DNA of 64,000 bases, from positions 186,001 to 250,000 of the forward strand of contig JAUHYD010000003.1 of assembly GCA_030426665.1 (NCBI GenBank), written 5' to 3'. Shown here one piece after another: positions 44,555 through 55,867 of this stretch. The position numbers and the translations under genes are program-made. The notes beneath the pieces are model-generated. The model saw only the letters and a program-made list of their open reading frames with translations, was not told the DNA's origin and searched no databases. The DNA is from Bacteroidia bacterium (GTDB lineage Bacteria; Bacteroidota; Bacteroidia; Chitinophagales; Chitinophagaceae). Position 1 is the first letter of the stretch; the number at the start of each line of letters is the position of its first letter.

Positions 44555-45370
44555 ATGAGTTTACGCTTGAAAAATTTATTTTATTTATTTGTCGTTGCAA
44601 CGTCTCTATACTCATGTGGTGGGTTTGAAAAAATCCGCAAGAGCAGTGATGTAAACTATAAGTTGACACGCGCAAATGAGTATTATGACAAGAAAGACTA
44701 CCAGCATGCAAATTTGCTGTACAATGAACTGTTGCCCATAATGAAGAGCACCCGGAACTACGAAGCCCTTTTTTATAAATATGCCTACACGTTTTATCAC
44801 CTCAAAGATTACATCGAAGCGTCATACTACTTTAAGAGCTTTTCACAGTACTTTCCTACCAGTAAGCAGAGCGAAGAATGCGAGTATATGAGCGCACTTG
44901 CACTATATAAATACTCTCCAAAATATACATTGGATCAAACAAACACTTTTAAGTCATTGGAAGCCCTGAGGACGTTTATTATAAAACACCCTGAATCGCC
45001 AAGGGCTGCCGAGGCGCAGAAGTATGTAGATGCCTCAAAAGAAAAACTGGAAAAAAAGCAGGCAAATGCTGCCCTTCTATATTATAATATCAGTCAGTAC
45101 AAAGCCGCGACTGTTACGTATAAGAGTGTAATGCGTAACTATCCTGAATCCAAGCATGCGGATAAGTATCTGTACATGATAATGAAGGCAAACTACAAAT
45201 ATGCAAAAGCAAGCGTATCTTCGAAGCAGGAAGAACGATATGCATCTGCGCTCAGCGCTTACAGAGAACTAAAAGATACTTACCCTGATTCGCCTTATAT
45301 GGAGGATGCAGAGAAGTTATATACCGAAACAGATAATAACGTAAAAAAAATACGCAATGAGTACAAATAG
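44555..45370 (+). CDS. bamD: Outer-membrane assembly lipoprotein BamD
   Basis: 271 aa from MSLRLKNLFYLFVVA; the longer frame upstream overlaps the promoter. The lipobox is LYSC. The body is a set of TPR-like helical repeats (YYDKKDYQHANLLYNEL, AYTFYHLKDYIEASYYFKSF, YKAATVTYKSVMRNYPES) as in BamD/ComL. BamD is part of the machine that inserts beta barrels into the outer membrane. It overlaps rpoZ by 14 bp. Confidence 0.92.
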   Translation: MSLRLKNLFYLFVVATSLYSCGGFEKIRKSSDVNYKLTRANEYYDKKDYQHANLLYNELLPIMKSTRNYEALFYKYAYTFYHLKDYIEASYYFKSFSQYFPTSKQSEECEYMSALALYKYSPKYTLDQTNTFKSLEALRTFIIKHPESPRAAEAQKYVDASKEKLEKKQANAALLYYNISQYKAATVTYKSVMRNYPESKHADKYLYMIMKANYKYAKASVSSKQEERYASALSAYRELKDTYPDSPYMEDAEKLYTETDNNVKKIRNEYK

Positions 45371-45677
45371 AAGAGTGCTGACATCTCTCAGCCCATTGAT
45401 TGAAACACGTGACGTAATAGCCCTGAAAAACAAGACAGGTAACCTGTACGAATCTATCGCTATTATTTCGCGTCGCGCCAATCAGATTTCTGTAACTATG
45501 AAGGAAGAGTTGCACCGCAAACTGGATGAGTTTACCGTACATGGCGACAACCTTGAAGAGGTGCACGAAAACAAGGAGCAGATTGAAATTTCTCGTATCT
45601 ATGAGCGTATGGCAAACCCTGCACTTCAGGCGATGAACGAGTTCAACGAAGATCAGATTTACTCAAGAAAGAAGTAA
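45357..45677 (+). CDS. rpoZ: RNA polymerase omega subunit
   Basis: 106 aa. The conserved core LYESIAIISRRANQIS is the omega helix that clasps the beta-prime C-terminus. The longer polar tail (EFTVHGDNLEEVHENKEQIEISRIYERM, pieces) is the Bacteroidota form. The start lies inside the last codons of bamD; this bamD-rpoZ pairing is common in the phylum. A terminator follows. Confidence 0.92.
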   Translation: MSTNRRVLTSLSPLIETRDVIALKNKTGNLYESIAIISRRANQISVTMKEELHRKLDEFTVHGDNLEEVHENKEQIEISRIYERMANPALQAMNEFNEDQIYSRKK

Positions 45678-45697
45678 GCCTCATAAAAATTTTCTTC

Positions 45698-45737
45698 AAA
45701 AAAGAAGTTGCACCCACTGGGCGTGACTTCTTTTTTG
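45698..45737 (+). terminator. Terminator after bamD-rpoZ
   Basis: AAAAAAGAAGT (45698-45708) pairs with ACTTCTTTTTT (45726-45736); an inner CCC/GGG stem closes the loop. Confidence 0.88.
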
Positions 45738-45869
45738 TGTTTATTGCAGATAGACCTTAAAATTGTATCTTTCAATATTGTACTATTTAAATTGGAATAC
45801 TAAGTACTGAGCGTATTAATTGATAGTATCTGTGCTTGTAGAAACATATTTATAAGAAAACACGATGAC

Positions 45870-47561
45870 ATGAGTGAGTTTATCAAATTGAACACTGTAA
45901 TAGGAAATGGCAAATCTTATGTAGTTCCAAAATATCAGCGAGACTATTCATGGGGAAAGGATGATTGGGAAGATCTTTGGAATGACATTATGGAAATTCC
46001 TCAGGATAAGAACCACTATCTGGGTTACCTCGTTTTACAGCCTATAGACAATGGTGAAGAAAGCTACTGGGTAATAGATGGGCAACAACGCCTCATAACC
46101 TGCTCATTAATTGCTTTGGCAGTAACGGCTTTGTTAAAAGAGTGGTCAGAAATGGGAATCGATACTCAAGACAATGAAACCCGATATAAGGTAGAGAAGG
46201 AGCGTTATCTAGGGAACTTTTCTGCATCTAAACTGACAATGAGCTCTAAGTTAGTTCTCAATAAAAATAATGACGACTATTACAAAAGTTGGCTACTAAA
46301 TCTACGCAGACCCAAAGCTATTTCGAGGCTGAAGCCTTCTGAGAAATTACTGCAACAAGCATTTGATTACTTTCATGAAAGACTAACTGAGAAATTCGGC
46401 GAATTGAAATCAGGTGCAGAGTTGGTCGACTTTTTAGAGAAAACTGTCGGGAACGGACTTGAGTTCACAGCCATACATGTTAAAAATGACCTCGATGCAT
46501 TTAAAGTGTTTGAAACGCTAAATGCAAGAGGTGTAAAATTATCTCCAGCCGACCTGCTAAAAAACTTTCTTTTCAGTCAGGTAGCACAAAGTGGCGAACT
46601 GGATCTGGAAGAAGCTGAGCGGCGTTGGCAAAATATCAGTGACAGCTTACAAAACAACGAATTAACAACCTATCTGCGTTATTTCTGGAATAGCAAGTAT
46701 AAAATCAGACGACAGCCGGAACTGTTTAAGGCAATTAAGAAGCATGTATCAAAAGGTGATAACCCAAGTAAAAATGCATTGGACTTACTGAACGACTTAG
46801 AAAATCAGGTTGCTTTCTATGCTGCTTTCAAAAAGCCACATGACGATGTATGGACTATTGAAGAAACACCACTCCTGAGCGTACTTAAACTGCTGGAAGT
46901 TTCCACCTGCTATCCATTGATGCTTGCTGTTATTGATAAATTAGACAGAGTCCAGTTCAAAGATGTATTACGGGAAATAGTTGCAATTACATTGCGGTAC
47001 AACTTGAGCGGTCTTAACCCGAATGAAGCTGAGCGGCAATTCTCAAATACAGCAAATGAAGTAAGTGACGGAAAGCTTACTACCCCCCAGAGTATTACAT
47101 CCTCCCTGAAATCCATTTATGTGGACGACGATCAGTTTCAATCGGCTTTTACCACATTGTCAATTAACACCAGACGCAAAAAAGAATTTGTTAAATACCT
47201 GCTTGTAAAAATTGAGAACCAGATATCGGGAAGCGATATTCAATACGAAGAAGCAACAGCAACCATTGAGCACATATTACCAGTAAACCCAGGAAGTGTA
47301 TGGGAGGTTGCTTTCCCACATGAAACGCAGGACGAATACATATACAGAGTTGGCAACTATACACTTTTACCTGCAAATATCAATAACAAACTGGACAATG
47401 AAACCTCGTTTCAGTCAAAGCTTGAATACTATAAACAGACAAATTACAAGCTAAGTAATGAGTACTGTTTGTATGACGAATTTAATCCGGAAACCTTAAC
47501 TAACAGACAGAAACGAATGGCAAAAGTGGCAAAGAGTATTTGGAAAAGTAAATTCCTATAG
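45870..47561 (+). CDS. GmrSD-like DUF262/DUF1524 protein
   Basis: 563 aa. The N-terminal DUF262 domain has YQRDYSW (22-28) and the DGQQR box (70-74, WVIDGQQRLIT), the ParB/Srx-like NTPase site. The C-terminal DUF1524 domain has an HNH-type nuclease core, IEHILPVNPG near residue 466 followed by RVGNYTLLPANINNKLDN. In GmrSD enzymes this combination cleaves DNA with glucosylated hydroxymethylcytosine in an NTP-dependent way, a phage defence function. It is alone between bamD-rpoZ and uvrA, with no modification gene nearby. Specificity is inferred. Confidence 0.88.
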   Translation: MSEFIKLNTVIGNGKSYVVPKYQRDYSWGKDDWEDLWNDIMEIPQDKNHYLGYLVLQPIDNGEESYWVIDGQQRLITCSLIALAVTALLKEWSEMGIDTQDNETRYKVEKERYLGNFSASKLTMSSKLVLNKNNDDYYKSWLLNLRRPKAISRLKPSEKLLQQAFDYFHERLTEKFGELKSGAELVDFLEKTVGNGLEFTAIHVKNDLDAFKVFETLNARGVKLSPADLLKNFLFSQVAQSGELDLEEAERRWQNISDSLQNNELTTYLRYFWNSKYKIRRQPELFKAIKKHVSKGDNPSKNALDLLNDLENQVAFYAAFKKPHDDVWTIEETPLLSVLKLLEVSTCYPLMLAVIDKLDRVQFKDVLREIVAITLRYNLSGLNPNEAERQFSNTANEVSDGKLTTPQSITSSLKSIYVDDDQFQSAFTTLSINTRRKKEFVKYLLVKIENQISGSDIQYEEATATIEHILPVNPGSVWEVAFPHETQDEYIYRVGNYTLLPANINNKLDNETSFQSKLEYYKQTNYKLSNEYCLYDEFNPETLTNRQKRMAKVAKSIWKSKFL

Positions 47562-47617
47562 TGAACTCTTATTTCCACATGTTACTTTGTACCTATTTCC
47601 CGTAAATTGCACTTGAG

Positions 47618-50464
47618 ATGAGTAGTATAGTAACTCCTAAAAATGGGTTTATTACGGTGCAGGGTGCACGGGTACACAACCTGAAAAACATTGACGTAAG
47701 TATTCCAAAAAACAAGCTGGTAGTAATAACCGGAATCAGCGGCAGCGGAAAATCATCGCTGGCTTTTGATACCATATTTGCCGAGGGACAACGGCGGTAT
47801 ATGGAGAGCTTTGCCGCCTATGCCCGTCAATTTATGGGTGACCTTGACCGTCCGGATGTAGATAAAATATCGGGACTTTCGCCTGTCATCTCTATTGAAC
47901 AAAAGACTACCAACCGCAACCCTCGCTCGACCGTTGGTACTGTAACTGAAGTTTATGATTTCCTGCGATTGCTGTATGCCCGTATAGCAGATGCCTACTC
48001 GTACAATACCAACAAGAAAATGGTCAAGTTCAGCGAGGATGAAATAGCCTCGCATGTTTATGAAAACTTTTCCGGGAAAAAGATAATACTTCTGGCGCCA
48101 TTGGTGAGGGGGCGTAAAGGACACTACCGGGAGCTATTTGAACAAATCCGGAAACAGGGCTATCTGAAAGTACGTATTGATGGAGAGATAACCGACCTGA
48201 AAGAAAAAATGCAACTGGACCGGTATAAAATCCATGAAATAGAGTTGGTGGTAGATAGGATAATTGTACAGGACACAAGCAAGAACCGGCTGTCGCAAGG
48301 CATACAAAAGTGTCTGCAAATGGGGAAAGACCTCATGTTTGTCGCGGAAGCGGAGAGCGATAAAATACATCAGTACAGTAAACACCTGATGTGTATAGAC
48401 TCCGGAATATCGTACGAAGAGCCGTCTCCAAATACGTTTTCTTTTAACTCTCCCTACGGTGCTTGTCCGGGATGTAAGGGACTCGGCAAGGTTTATGCCG
48501 TGAATATGGAGGAAGTGCTGCCGGACAAAACAAAAAGCATCAAGAAAGGTGGCGTTGCTCCACTTGGTGAAGAAAGGGATTCCTGGTCATTTAAGATGGT
48601 GACGACACTAGCGAGAAAGAATAAAATCCCATTAGACAAACCGATACAAGATATTTCTGAAAAACACCTGAATATACTTCTCTATGGCAACGAAGAGGGC
48701 GTAATTACTTATAACGATGATGATGGCAGCCAAACAACCGAAGACCTGACACAACACAACTATGAAGGTGTTGTAAATATGGTGCTGCGATGGTTTAACG
48801 AAACTAAATCTGAAGGCGTAAGAAGATGGGCAGAAAGCTTTATGGAGTTGAATGCATGCCCCGAATGTAATGGCACTCGACTGAAAAAGGAAAGCCTGTA
48901 TTTCAGAATTGCAGACAAAAACATTGCGGAGTTGGCAAACAAGTCGCTACAGGAACTTTCTGACTGGTTTGTAGATGTAGAGAATAGCCTGAGCAAAAAG
49001 CAAAACACGATTGCCAAAGACATTCTTAAGGAGATACGTGACAGGTTAATCTTTTTACTTGATGTGGGTCTTCATTACCTCACGCTAGACCGGCCTACAC
49101 GCAGCCTTAGTGGTGGAGAATCGCAAAGGATACGTCTGGCAACACAAATAGGCTCTCAACTAACGGGCATCACCTACATACTTGATGAGCCGAGTATCGG
49201 GCTACACCAGCGAGACAATCAGAAACTGATACAGGCACTAAAAAGCCTGAGAGATAGTGGCAACTCGGTGTTGGTAGTAGAGCATGACAAAGACATTATG
49301 TTGGCATCGGACCACCTGATAGATATTGGTCCGGCAGCGGGATTTCATGGTGGAAAAATAGTGAGTGCGGGCACCCCGGCAGACATACTTAAGGAAAACA
49401 CAACTACATCCAAGTACCTGAATAAGACACTGCAGATAGAAGTTCCTGCAGAGCGAAGAAAAGGGAATGGTAAAAAGATAGCGTTAACCGGAGCCACCGG
49501 TAATAACCTGAAAGATGTAACTGTGAAGCTACCCCTCGGCACGTTCATTTGTGTTAGCGGAGTATCCGGTAGCGGGAAGAGCACGCTCATCAATGAAACG
49601 CTTTACCCATTGCTGGCAAAGCATTGCTACCCTACTTTCAAGCAAACACCCATGCCCTACCGAAAAATCACGGGGCTGGAGCATATAGATAAAGTAATAG
49701 AAATAGATCAAAGCCCCATCGGGCGGACTCCGCGCAGCAACCCGGCTACATACTGTGGTTTTTTCAATGAAATCAGACAGCTTTTTTCACAAGTACCGGA
49801 AGCCAAAATAAGAGGGTACAACCCCGGTAGGTTCTCATTTAACGTGAAAGGCGGCAGATGTGAAGAGTGCCGTGGAGGTGGTATGCGCACAATAGAAATG
49901 AACTTCCTGCCGGACGTATATGTACGTTGCGAAAAATGTAACGGACAGCGCTACAACAGGGAAACGTTGGAGATTCGCTACAAGGGAAAATCTATCTATG
50001 ACATTCTGAACATGACCGTAGAAGAAGCTGTGGAGTTCTTTGTGAATGTTTCGTTCCTGCATCGTAAAATAAAAACTTTGCAGGATGTAGGACTTGGGTA
50101 TGTGACCCTCGGACAAAGCGCAGTAACACTAAGCGGCGGAGAAGCTCAACGTGTAAAGCTGGCAACAGAACTGTCTAAGCGGGATACCGGACAAACAATT
50201 TACATACTGGACGAGCCAACTACCGGTCTGCACTTCGAAGACATAAAACATCTGCTCTCGGTACTTAACAGGTTGGTGGACAGGGGCAACACAGTATTAG
50301 TGATTGAGCACAATCTGGACGTTGTAAAGATTGCAGACTTTGTAATAGACATGGGGCCCGAAGGTGGTGGCGGCGGCGGCACCGTAGTAGGTACCGGAAC
50401 ACCGGAAAAGATAGCCTCCGTAAAAGAGAGCCATACCGGTCGGTTCCTGAAAGATGAGCTATAA
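47618..50464 (+). CDS. uvrA: Excinuclease ABC subunit A
   Basis: 948 aa. Two ABC ATPase modules are present: Walker [10 protein letters not shown] near residue 40 and GVSGSGKST in the second half; ABC signatures [12 protein letters not shown] and [12 protein letters not shown]; zinc modules [18 protein letters not shown] and [18 protein letters not shown]. It recognises damaged DNA in nucleotide excision repair and loads UvrB. The element TACTTTG 34 bp before the ATG may be its promoter. Single gene, followed by an unrelated membrane protein after 46 bp. Confidence 0.97.
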   Translation: MSSIVTPKNGFITVQGARVHNLKNIDVSIPKNKLVVITGISGSGKSSLAFDTIFAEGQRRYMESFAAYARQFMGDLDRPDVDKISGLSPVISIEQKTTNRNPRSTVGTVTEVYDFLRLLYARIADAYSYNTNKKMVKFSEDEIASHVYENFSGKKIILLAPLVRGRKGHYRELFEQIRKQGYLKVRIDGEITDLKEKMQLDRYKIHEIELVVDRIIVQDTSKNRLSQGIQKCLQMGKDLMFVAEAESDKIHQYSKHLMCIDSGISYEEPSPNTFSFNSPYGACPGCKGLGKVYAVNMEEVLPDKTKSIKKGGVAPLGEERDSWSFKMVTTLARKNKIPLDKPIQDISEKHLNILLYGNEEGVITYNDDDGSQTTEDLTQHNYEGVVNMVLRWFNETKSEGVRRWAESFMELNACPECNGTRLKKESLYFRIADKNIAELANKSLQELSDWFVDVENSLSKKQNTIAKDILKEIRDRLIFLLDVGLHYLTLDRPTRSLSGGESQRIRLATQIGSQLTGITYILDEPSIGLHQRDNQKLIQALKSLRDSGNSVLVVEHDKDIMLASDHLIDIGPAAGFHGGKIVSAGTPADILKENTTTSKYLNKTLQIEVPAERRKGNGKKIALTGATGNNLKDVTVKLPLGTFICVSGVSGSGKSTLINETLYPLLAKHCYPTFKQTPMPYRKITGLEHIDKVIEIDQSPIGRTPRSNPATYCGFFNEIRQLFSQVPEAKIRGYNPGRFSFNVKGGRCEECRGGGMRTIEMNFLPDVYVRCEKCNGQRYNRETLEIRYKGKSIYDILNMTVEEAVEFFVNVSFLHRKIKTLQDVGLGYVTLGQSAVTLSGGEAQRVKLATELSKRDTGQTIYILDEPTTGLHFEDIKHLLSVLNRLVDRGNTVLVIEHNLDVVKIADFVIDMGPEGGGGGGTVVGTGTPEKIASVKESHTGRFLKDEL

Positions 50465-50510
50465 TATGATAAGAATAGTATATCGTATATTTGGGAACAA
50501 CCAATGATTT

Positions 50511-51857
50511 ATGGATAGACTTTTCTCCATTTGCAAACCCTACTTCATATACATTGTTGGAGCACTAATGCTGATGGCACTGTGCTTTTACAACGGATAT
50601 CCGTTGTATATGGGCGATACGCATGCCTATGTTTCTGTTGCTGGCACTGGTATGATTCCCGCTGACCGAAGCCCATTTTACGGATGGTTTATTAAGCATA
50701 CCAGCCTCAGGGAGTCACTATGGCTGACTATATTGGCACAAAATCTAATATTGTCGTATGTGCTGTTACGGTACTACAGGATGTTATCCGGTGCGCAGGA
50801 AATCAGGGACATGGCTATTTTCATGATATTGACGGTAAGCTTTACCTATGTTACCTGGGTAATGTCTTGCCTGATGTCTGATGTTTTTACACCTATATTG
50901 TTGCTGACGACAATGTTGTACTTCTTTGAGGAAAACACAGCGAGACCAAGACAACTTGTATATCTCATTCTGATTTTCATTTCTATTTCTATGCACAACT
51001 CGCACTTTCTGATACTGTGTTTGGTTGCGCTGGCCCTGTTGGTTTATGCTTTGATAAAAAGGGTGAAAGTGATGACCAGAAAAGCATTGTTAGTTATGTT
51101 CACCGGTGTGATTTACTACTTTACAATGTGTGCTATAAATGCTGCTAACGACAAGGGTTTTATATTCTCACGTGGAAGTAACCTCTTCCTTGTTACAAAG
51201 TTTGCCGAAACCGGCATCCTTGATGAATATCTCAATAATAATTGTGAAAATAAGAACCTGAAAATCTGCGAATACAAAAATGAAATCAGCCCTTACCCAT
51301 GGGACTTTATGTTTGGGGGCAACAGCATTTATAGTAAGATGGGCGGATATGAAGGTAGCAATGAAGAATTCAAAACTATAATTCACGATGTCCTGACGGA
51401 CCCACATTACTTGAAGCTTTACTCGATTAAGTCTGCCAGCTTTACAATGCGACAGCTTTCAGAAATACAATCTCCAAGTAATGTCACGAGGTCCGGGCCG
51501 GGGGAAATGCGGTTTGTAGAACAATACTACCCTATAGAACAAAAAGAGTTTATCAGATCGAAGCAAAACCAGGGAGCCTTGAACAACGCACCATTTAATC
51601 AGTTAAACGGGCTGTTCTTTATTTTTACTTCATTGGCAATGCTGTGGCATTATCCGAAAATGAACAAGAAGAACATAGCAAGAGTGTATTTGTTCCTGCT
51701 TCTGTTTTACTTTATCAATTCTTTTGTGACTGCGTCTGTTTCAACAGTGGAAAGCAGGTTTTCATACCGGATATTTTGGCTGCTTCCTGCTACGAACGTT
51801 GCCTTTCTGCTCAATTACTTTGTACAAAAGAAAAGGCAGGAATTTTATCCAAACTAA
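50511..51857 (+). CDS. Polytopic membrane protein, possible GT-C glycosyltransferase
   Basis: 448 aa, about ten hydrophobic segments. The first loop contains YNGYPLYMGDTHAYVSVAG, with an acidic residue in the position used by GT-C enzymes; a second loop holds a soluble part of about 120 residues (Lys/Asn-rich, residues about 230-350). No clear family match, and it differs from the ArnT-like protein at 19884. It could be a glycosyltransferase or another envelope protein. It may be cotranscribed with uvrA by proximity. Confidence 0.6.
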   Translation: MDRLFSICKPYFIYIVGALMLMALCFYNGYPLYMGDTHAYVSVAGTGMIPADRSPFYGWFIKHTSLRESLWLTILAQNLILSYVLLRYYRMLSGAQEIRDMAIFMILTVSFTYVTWVMSCLMSDVFTPILLLTTMLYFFEENTARPRQLVYLILIFISISMHNSHFLILCLVALALLVYALIKRVKVMTRKALLVMFTGVIYYFTMCAINAANDKGFIFSRGSNLFLVTKFAETGILDEYLNNNCENKNLKICEYKNEISPYPWDFMFGGNSIYSKMGGYEGSNEEFKTIIHDVLTDPHYLKLYSIKSASFTMRQLSEIQSPSNVTRSGPGEMRFVEQYYPIEQKEFIRSKQNQGALNNAPFNQLNGLFFIFTSLAMLWHYPKMNKKNIARVYLFLLLFYFINSFVTASVSTVESRFSYRIFWLLPATNVAFLLNYFVQKKRQEFYPN

Positions 51858-51864
51858 CCCTTTA

Positions 51865-52575
51865 TTAACTCACCAAAGTTCCTACGCGCTTACCGGTAAC
51901 AACATTGAGCAAGTTGCCGGGCCTATTCATGTCAAAGACGATAATAGGCAATGCATTCTCCTGGCAAAGGGTAAAAGCAGTCATGTCCATAACTTTCAGT
52001 TTACGGCTGATGACTTCAGTAAAAGATAATGATTCGAACATGGTAGCAGTCGGGTCTTTTTCCGGGTCAGCGGTATAGATACCGTCTACACGGGTACCTT
52101 TCAATATTACATCTGCCTGTATTTCTACGGCTCTCAATGAGCCTGCGGTATCCGTAGTAAAGTATGGGTTTCCGGTACCGGCTCCAAAAATAACTACCCT
52201 ACCTTTCTCGAGGTGGCGAATTGCCTTTCTGCGGATGTACGGTTCTGCCACCTGTTCCATCTTAATAGCACTTTGTAGGCGGGTTTTGACTCCTGCTTTT
52301 TCCAGTGCCGCCTGCAATGCCATGCCGTTGATAACGGTTGCCAGCATCCCCATATAATCACCCTGAGCTCTTTCTATTCCTGTTTCTGCCTCATTCATAC
52401 CGCGGTATATGTTGCCGCCGCCTATCACTATCGCCACCTGTACACCGATGTCTGTTACTTCTTTAATTTCCTTTGCGTATTGCTCCAGCATATGGGCATC
52501 AATACCAAAATTGCGGTCACCCATCAGCGACTCACCGGAAAGCTTTAACAGAATGCGATTGTACTTTTGAAGCAT
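51865..52575 (-). CDS. pyrH: UMP kinase
   Basis: 236 aa. Conserved parts of bacterial UMP kinase: [53 protein letters not shown] (pieces) and [16 protein letters not shown]. It phosphorylates UMP to UDP in the cytoplasm and is usually activated by GTP. The frr gene that often follows pyrH is not adjacent here. Convergent with the membrane-protein gene. Confidence 0.96.
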   Translation of the reverse strand: MLQKYNRILLKLSGESLMGDRNFGIDAHMLEQYAKEIKEVTDIGVQVAIVIGGGNIYRGMNEAETGIERAQGDYMGMLATVINGMALQAALEKAGVKTRLQSAIKMEQVAEPYIRRKAIRHLEKGRVVIFGAGTGNPYFTTDTAGSLRAVEIQADVILKGTRVDGIYTADPEKDPTATMFESLSFTEVISRKLKVMDMTAFTLCQENALPIIVFDMNRPGNLLNVVTGKRVGTLVS

Positions 52576-52671
52576 GTTTTTTTGTTTTACTCTAAACCTC
52601 TACCAAACCTGGACTACACAAGCCGGAAAAGATGAAAATTATCACTGTGTTTTGTAAACGTAGTCTAACTT

Positions 52672-52704
52672 ATAAAATAAAGGCGGGTATACAAACCCGC
52701 CTTT
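52672..52704 (-). terminator. Terminator of gcvT
   Basis: AAAGGCGGGT (52679-52688) pairs with ACCCGCCTTT (52695-52704); on the minus strand a T-rich tail follows. Confidence 0.85.
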
Positions 52705-52712
52705 CAAATCAA

Positions 52713-53798
52713 TTACATAAATGGCATTTTCACCACCTTGGCCTTAACGCCCCGGTCGCGAATCATCACAAATACCTCAGTATCTGCAGCAGCATTTGGC
52801 TTGGTAACATAAGCCATACCTATTGGTCTTCCCAAACTTGGCGACTGAGTACCGGATGTCACTACTCCTATTTCCTCGCCTGCTGCATTCTGTACTTTAT
52901 ATCCATGACGTGGTATGCCTTTGTCAACCATTTCTATGCCCACCAACTTACGCGTAACGCCTTCTGCTTTCTGCGCTTCCAGAATAGGCCGTGCTGTAAA
53001 GTCTTTAGTGAATTTAGTTATCCAACTCAGCCCTGCTTCAAGCGGACTGGTGGTATCGTCTATATCATTGCCGTACAAGCAAAAACTCTTTTCTAAACGA
53101 AGCGTATCTCTGGCGGCCAGACCAATAGGTTTAAGGCCGTCCGGAGTACCTGTTTTGAAAATCTCTGTCCAGATTTTTTCTGCATTATCCCCTTCATCCT
53201 CAAAATATATCTCTACACCACCTGCACCAGTATAGCCGGTAGCACTTACCAGCACATTATCTACTCCGGCAAATTTGCCCTTTGTAAACGTATAATATTT
53301 CAGGTTGGTAATATCCATGTCAGTAAGCCGCTGCATGTACTCAGTAGCCTTGGGGCCTTGCACTGCCAGCAATGCTGTCTTGTCTGAGATGTTGTGCATT
53401 TCCACTCCTTTTGTATTGTGGCTGCTTATCCAGTTCCAGTCTTTCTCTATGTTGGAAGCATTTACAACCAGCATGTATACTTTATTTTCCTCAACACAAT
53501 ACACCAGCAGGTCGTCTACAATGCCTCCTTGCTCATTAGGCAGACAAGAATATTGTGCTTTGCCGTCAGTCAGCTTTGCAGCATCATTCGAAGTAACCCT
53601 TTGTATCAGATCAAGAGCGTCCGGTCCTTTCAGGATAAACTCGCCCATGTGACTCACATCGAATACTCCGGCATTGTTACGAACACAGTGATGTTCGTCA
53701 TTTATACCTGTGTATGAGATAGGCATGTTATAGCCTGCAAATTCTGCCATTTTTGCCCCTAGAGCTTCGTGTTTTGCTGTAAACGGAGTGTTTTTCAT
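52713..53798 (-). CDS. gcvT: Glycine cleavage system T protein (aminomethyltransferase)
   Basis: 361 aa, normal length. Conserved folate-binding and catalytic segments: [39 protein letters not shown] (pieces), [25 protein letters not shown] (pieces), and a C-terminal [21 protein letters not shown]. It releases ammonia and passes the C1 unit from the H protein to tetrahydrofolate. gcvH and gcvP are not in the window. A TATTTTTG -7 box (53819-53826, minus) is 20 bp before the start. Confidence 0.97.
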   Translation of the reverse strand: MKNTPFTAKHEALGAKMAEFAGYNMPISYTGINDEHHCVRNNAGVFDVSHMGEFILKGPDALDLIQRVTSNDAAKLTDGKAQYSCLPNEQGGIVDDLLVYCVEENKVYMLVVNASNIEKDWNWISSHNTKGVEMHNISDKTALLAVQGPKATEYMQRLTDMDITNLKYYTFTKGKFAGVDNVLVSATGYTGAGGVEIYFEDEGDNAEKIWTEIFKTGTPDGLKPIGLAARDTLRLEKSFCLYGNDIDDTTSPLEAGLSWITKFTKDFTARPILEAQKAEGVTRKLVGIEMVDKGIPRHGYKVQNAAGEEIGVVTSGTQSPSLGRPIGMAYVTKPNAAADTEVFVMIRDRGVKAKVVKMPFM

Positions 53799-53818
53799 AT
53801 GCTTAATGTATCTGTGGG

Positions 53819-53826
53819 CAAAAATA
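53819..53826 (-). promoter_or_regulatory. -7 box for gcvT
   Basis: Reads TATTTTTG on the minus strand, 20 bp before the gcvT ATG. Confidence 0.5.
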
Positions 53827-53909
53827 AACTTCTATTCCCATCTTTTCAGGAAAAGTTGGAAAGAATAAACACATTGTGTAAACCGTGATTTATTGACAAA
53901 ACATCAACA

Positions 53910-54302
53910 CTACACCCACCCGTTCATCTTGTATTGCAGGTACCCCACTTTCAGTGCAGCCTTTACTTGTTTAAGTATTTCTGCATCAGCCTTTTTTATA
54001 TGGAAACAGGATTTTCCTTTCAGGCATTTCAGTAATGCTGGGTCGAGTAGCGGCTTCACTTCCTCGGGATTGGAATAAACAGGCATAAAGTAAAACCCTA
54101 CGTAGCTGCTTTGAAGAATAAGCCCGACAAAAAAGACCTCATCTCTCATCTTTCCATGTGCTTCTACTTTCTTTATCGACCATAAATCGTACCTACCCTC
54201 GATGTCTATCTTTGCCTTTATCGTCCCCTTTTCATAGGGTTGGACGAGCGGTTTTAATGAATTAAATATCTCAAGTAGTTCTGTTTGATTTAATTTCGCC
54301 AT
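53910..54302 (-). CDS. DUF1801-like small soluble protein
   Basis: 130 aa. The order VGLILQSSYVGFYFMPVYSNPEEVKPLL, then LKCLKGKSCFHIKKADAEILKQVKAALKVGY (pieces), resembles the YdhG/DUF1801 fold, where an F-x-IKK segment and a terminal helix are conserved. No catalytic site. Function unknown. Monocistronic, between gcvT and clpP on opposite sides. Confidence 0.65.
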   Translation of the reverse strand: MAKLNQTELLEIFNSLKPLVQPYEKGTIKAKIDIEGRYDLWSIKKVEAHGKMRDEVFFVGLILQSSYVGFYFMPVYSNPEEVKPLLDPALLKCLKGKSCFHIKKADAEILKQVKAALKVGYLQYKMNGWV

Positions 54303-54429
54303 GTTTTTAAGTCTTAAATTAATGCCAATTATGCGCTAATTTACGGCTTTATTGCACCATTTATGCCGTTATGGCACTATCTTTAGAATGGTTTGAAATT
54401 TGTAACACTGTAAATAAACATACTAATAA

Positions 54430-55137
54430 ATGAGCCAAAACGAGTTTCGTAAATACGCAATTAAGCACCATGGCATTAGCAGCCTTACTGTAGACAGCTA
54501 CACTTCTTCACTGAGAATGCCGCAGGCGCTTACTCCCTATATTATTGAAGAACGCCCTATGAATGTGGCGTCTATGGACGTTTTTTCGCGTCTGATGATG
54601 GATCGTATCATCTTTTTGGGTGAGCCAATCAATGACTATGTCGCTAATATAGTGACCGCACAGCTTCTGTTTCTGGAAAGCACTGACCGTGCACGTGATA
54701 TACAGATGTATCTGAATACACCGGGCGGCAGTGTATATGCAGGGCTAGGTATATACGACACCATGCAGATTATTAATCCCGATGTATCAACTATATGCAC
54801 CGGTATAGCAGCCTCTATGGGTGCTGTGCTGATGTGTGCCGGCACAAAGGGTAAGCGCACTGCGCTGAAGCACAGTCGCGTAATGATACACCAGCCATTA
54901 GGTGGTGCAGAAGGACAGGCAAGTGATATAGAAATTACTGCGAGAGAAATCGGCAAGCTTAAGAAAGAGCTTTATGAAATCATTGCGTTGCATTCCGGTC
55001 AGAAACTAAGCAAAGTGGAGAAAGATAGTGACCGAGACTACTGGATGACGGCAATTGAGGCGAAAGAGTACGGCATGGTTGATGAAGTACTGGACCGCAA
55101 TCCTCGTAAATCAGAAAACAAAGACTCCGACAAATAA
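54430..55137 (+). CDS. clpP: ATP-dependent Clp protease proteolytic subunit
   Basis: 235 aa. The catalytic triad is Ser129 (GIAASMGAVLM), His154 (RVMIHQPLGG) and Asp203 (SDRDYW), with spacing as in E. coli ClpP. The N-terminal extension of about 35 residues is longer than in E. coli and seems typical of Bacteroidota forms. It forms the barrel that degrades proteins fed by ClpX or ClpA-type unfoldases. clpX does not follow; the next gene is adk after 145 bp. Confidence 0.96.
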   Translation: MSQNEFRKYAIKHHGISSLTVDSYTSSLRMPQALTPYIIEERPMNVASMDVFSRLMMDRIIFLGEPINDYVANIVTAQLLFLESTDRARDIQMYLNTPGGSVYAGLGIYDTMQIINPDVSTICTGIAASMGAVLMCAGTKGKRTALKHSRVMIHQPLGGAEGQASDIEITAREIGKLKKELYEIIALHSGQKLSKVEKDSDRDYWMTAIEAKEYGMVDEVLDRNPRKSENKDSDK

Positions 55138-55282
55138 TCGGGTAATGATTTTATAATACTGTGGTGATAAATAGTTAAAAATCATAGCATTACAACAATT
55201 GATACTTCCCCGGCAATTAAAATACTAATAAGTATTGGGCAAGTATAGTTACTTTTACATCATATTAACCAACAATAAGTAC

Positions 55283-55867
55283 ATGTTCAATTTAGTGTTA
55301 TTCGGCCCTCCGGGCAGTGGTAAAGGAACACAATCAGAAAATATTGTAAAGAAATATCAGCTACAGCACATTTCTACCGGCGATTTGCTTAGGGATGAGG
55401 TGAGCCGTCAGACTACGCTGGGAACAGAGGCGAAAAAATATATGGATCAGGGCATGCTGGTGCCCGACGAGGTGGTGATAGGCATGATAAGTGTAAAAAT
55501 AGACGAAGCACAAGATGCCCGCGGGTTTATTTTTGACGGTTTTCCACGCACCCGAACACAGGCAGAAGCGTTAGACAAACTATTGGAGTTTAAGAATACA
55601 AAAATAGATTTGGTACTTGCGCTTGAAGTTCCGGAAAAGGACCTAATAGAAAGACTCGTAAAAAGAGGCATAACTTCCGGCAGAAGTGATGACAATGAAG
55701 AAGTGATAACTGCCCGGATTAAGGAATACTACCTTAAAACTGAACCTGTTGCGCAATATTACAGCCATCAGGAAAAACTGGAACGTGTCGAAGGGCACAG
55801 ACCAATTGAAGATACCTTCAATGTGCTGGGAAAGCACATTAACAAGTACTTGTTACCAATAGCTTAG
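55283..55867 (+). CDS. adk: Adenylate kinase (short-LID form)
   Basis: 194 aa from [16 protein letters not shown], where the P-loop begins at residue 8. A start at 55235 would add a hydrophobic 16-residue tail and is rejected. The LID segment ([20 protein letters not shown]) is short and has no zinc cysteines, as in Bacteroidota enzymes. It interconverts AMP, ADP and ATP. Its stop overlaps the GTG start of obg by one base (TAGTG), so translation is coupled. Confidence 0.96.
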   Translation: MFNLVLFGPPGSGKGTQSENIVKKYQLQHISTGDLLRDEVSRQTTLGTEAKKYMDQGMLVPDEVVIGMISVKIDEAQDARGFIFDGFPRTRTQAEALDKLLEFKNTKIDLVLALEVPEKDLIERLVKRGITSGRSDDNEEVITARIKEYYLKTEPVAQYYSHQEKLERVEGHRPIEDTFNVLGKHINKYLLPIA

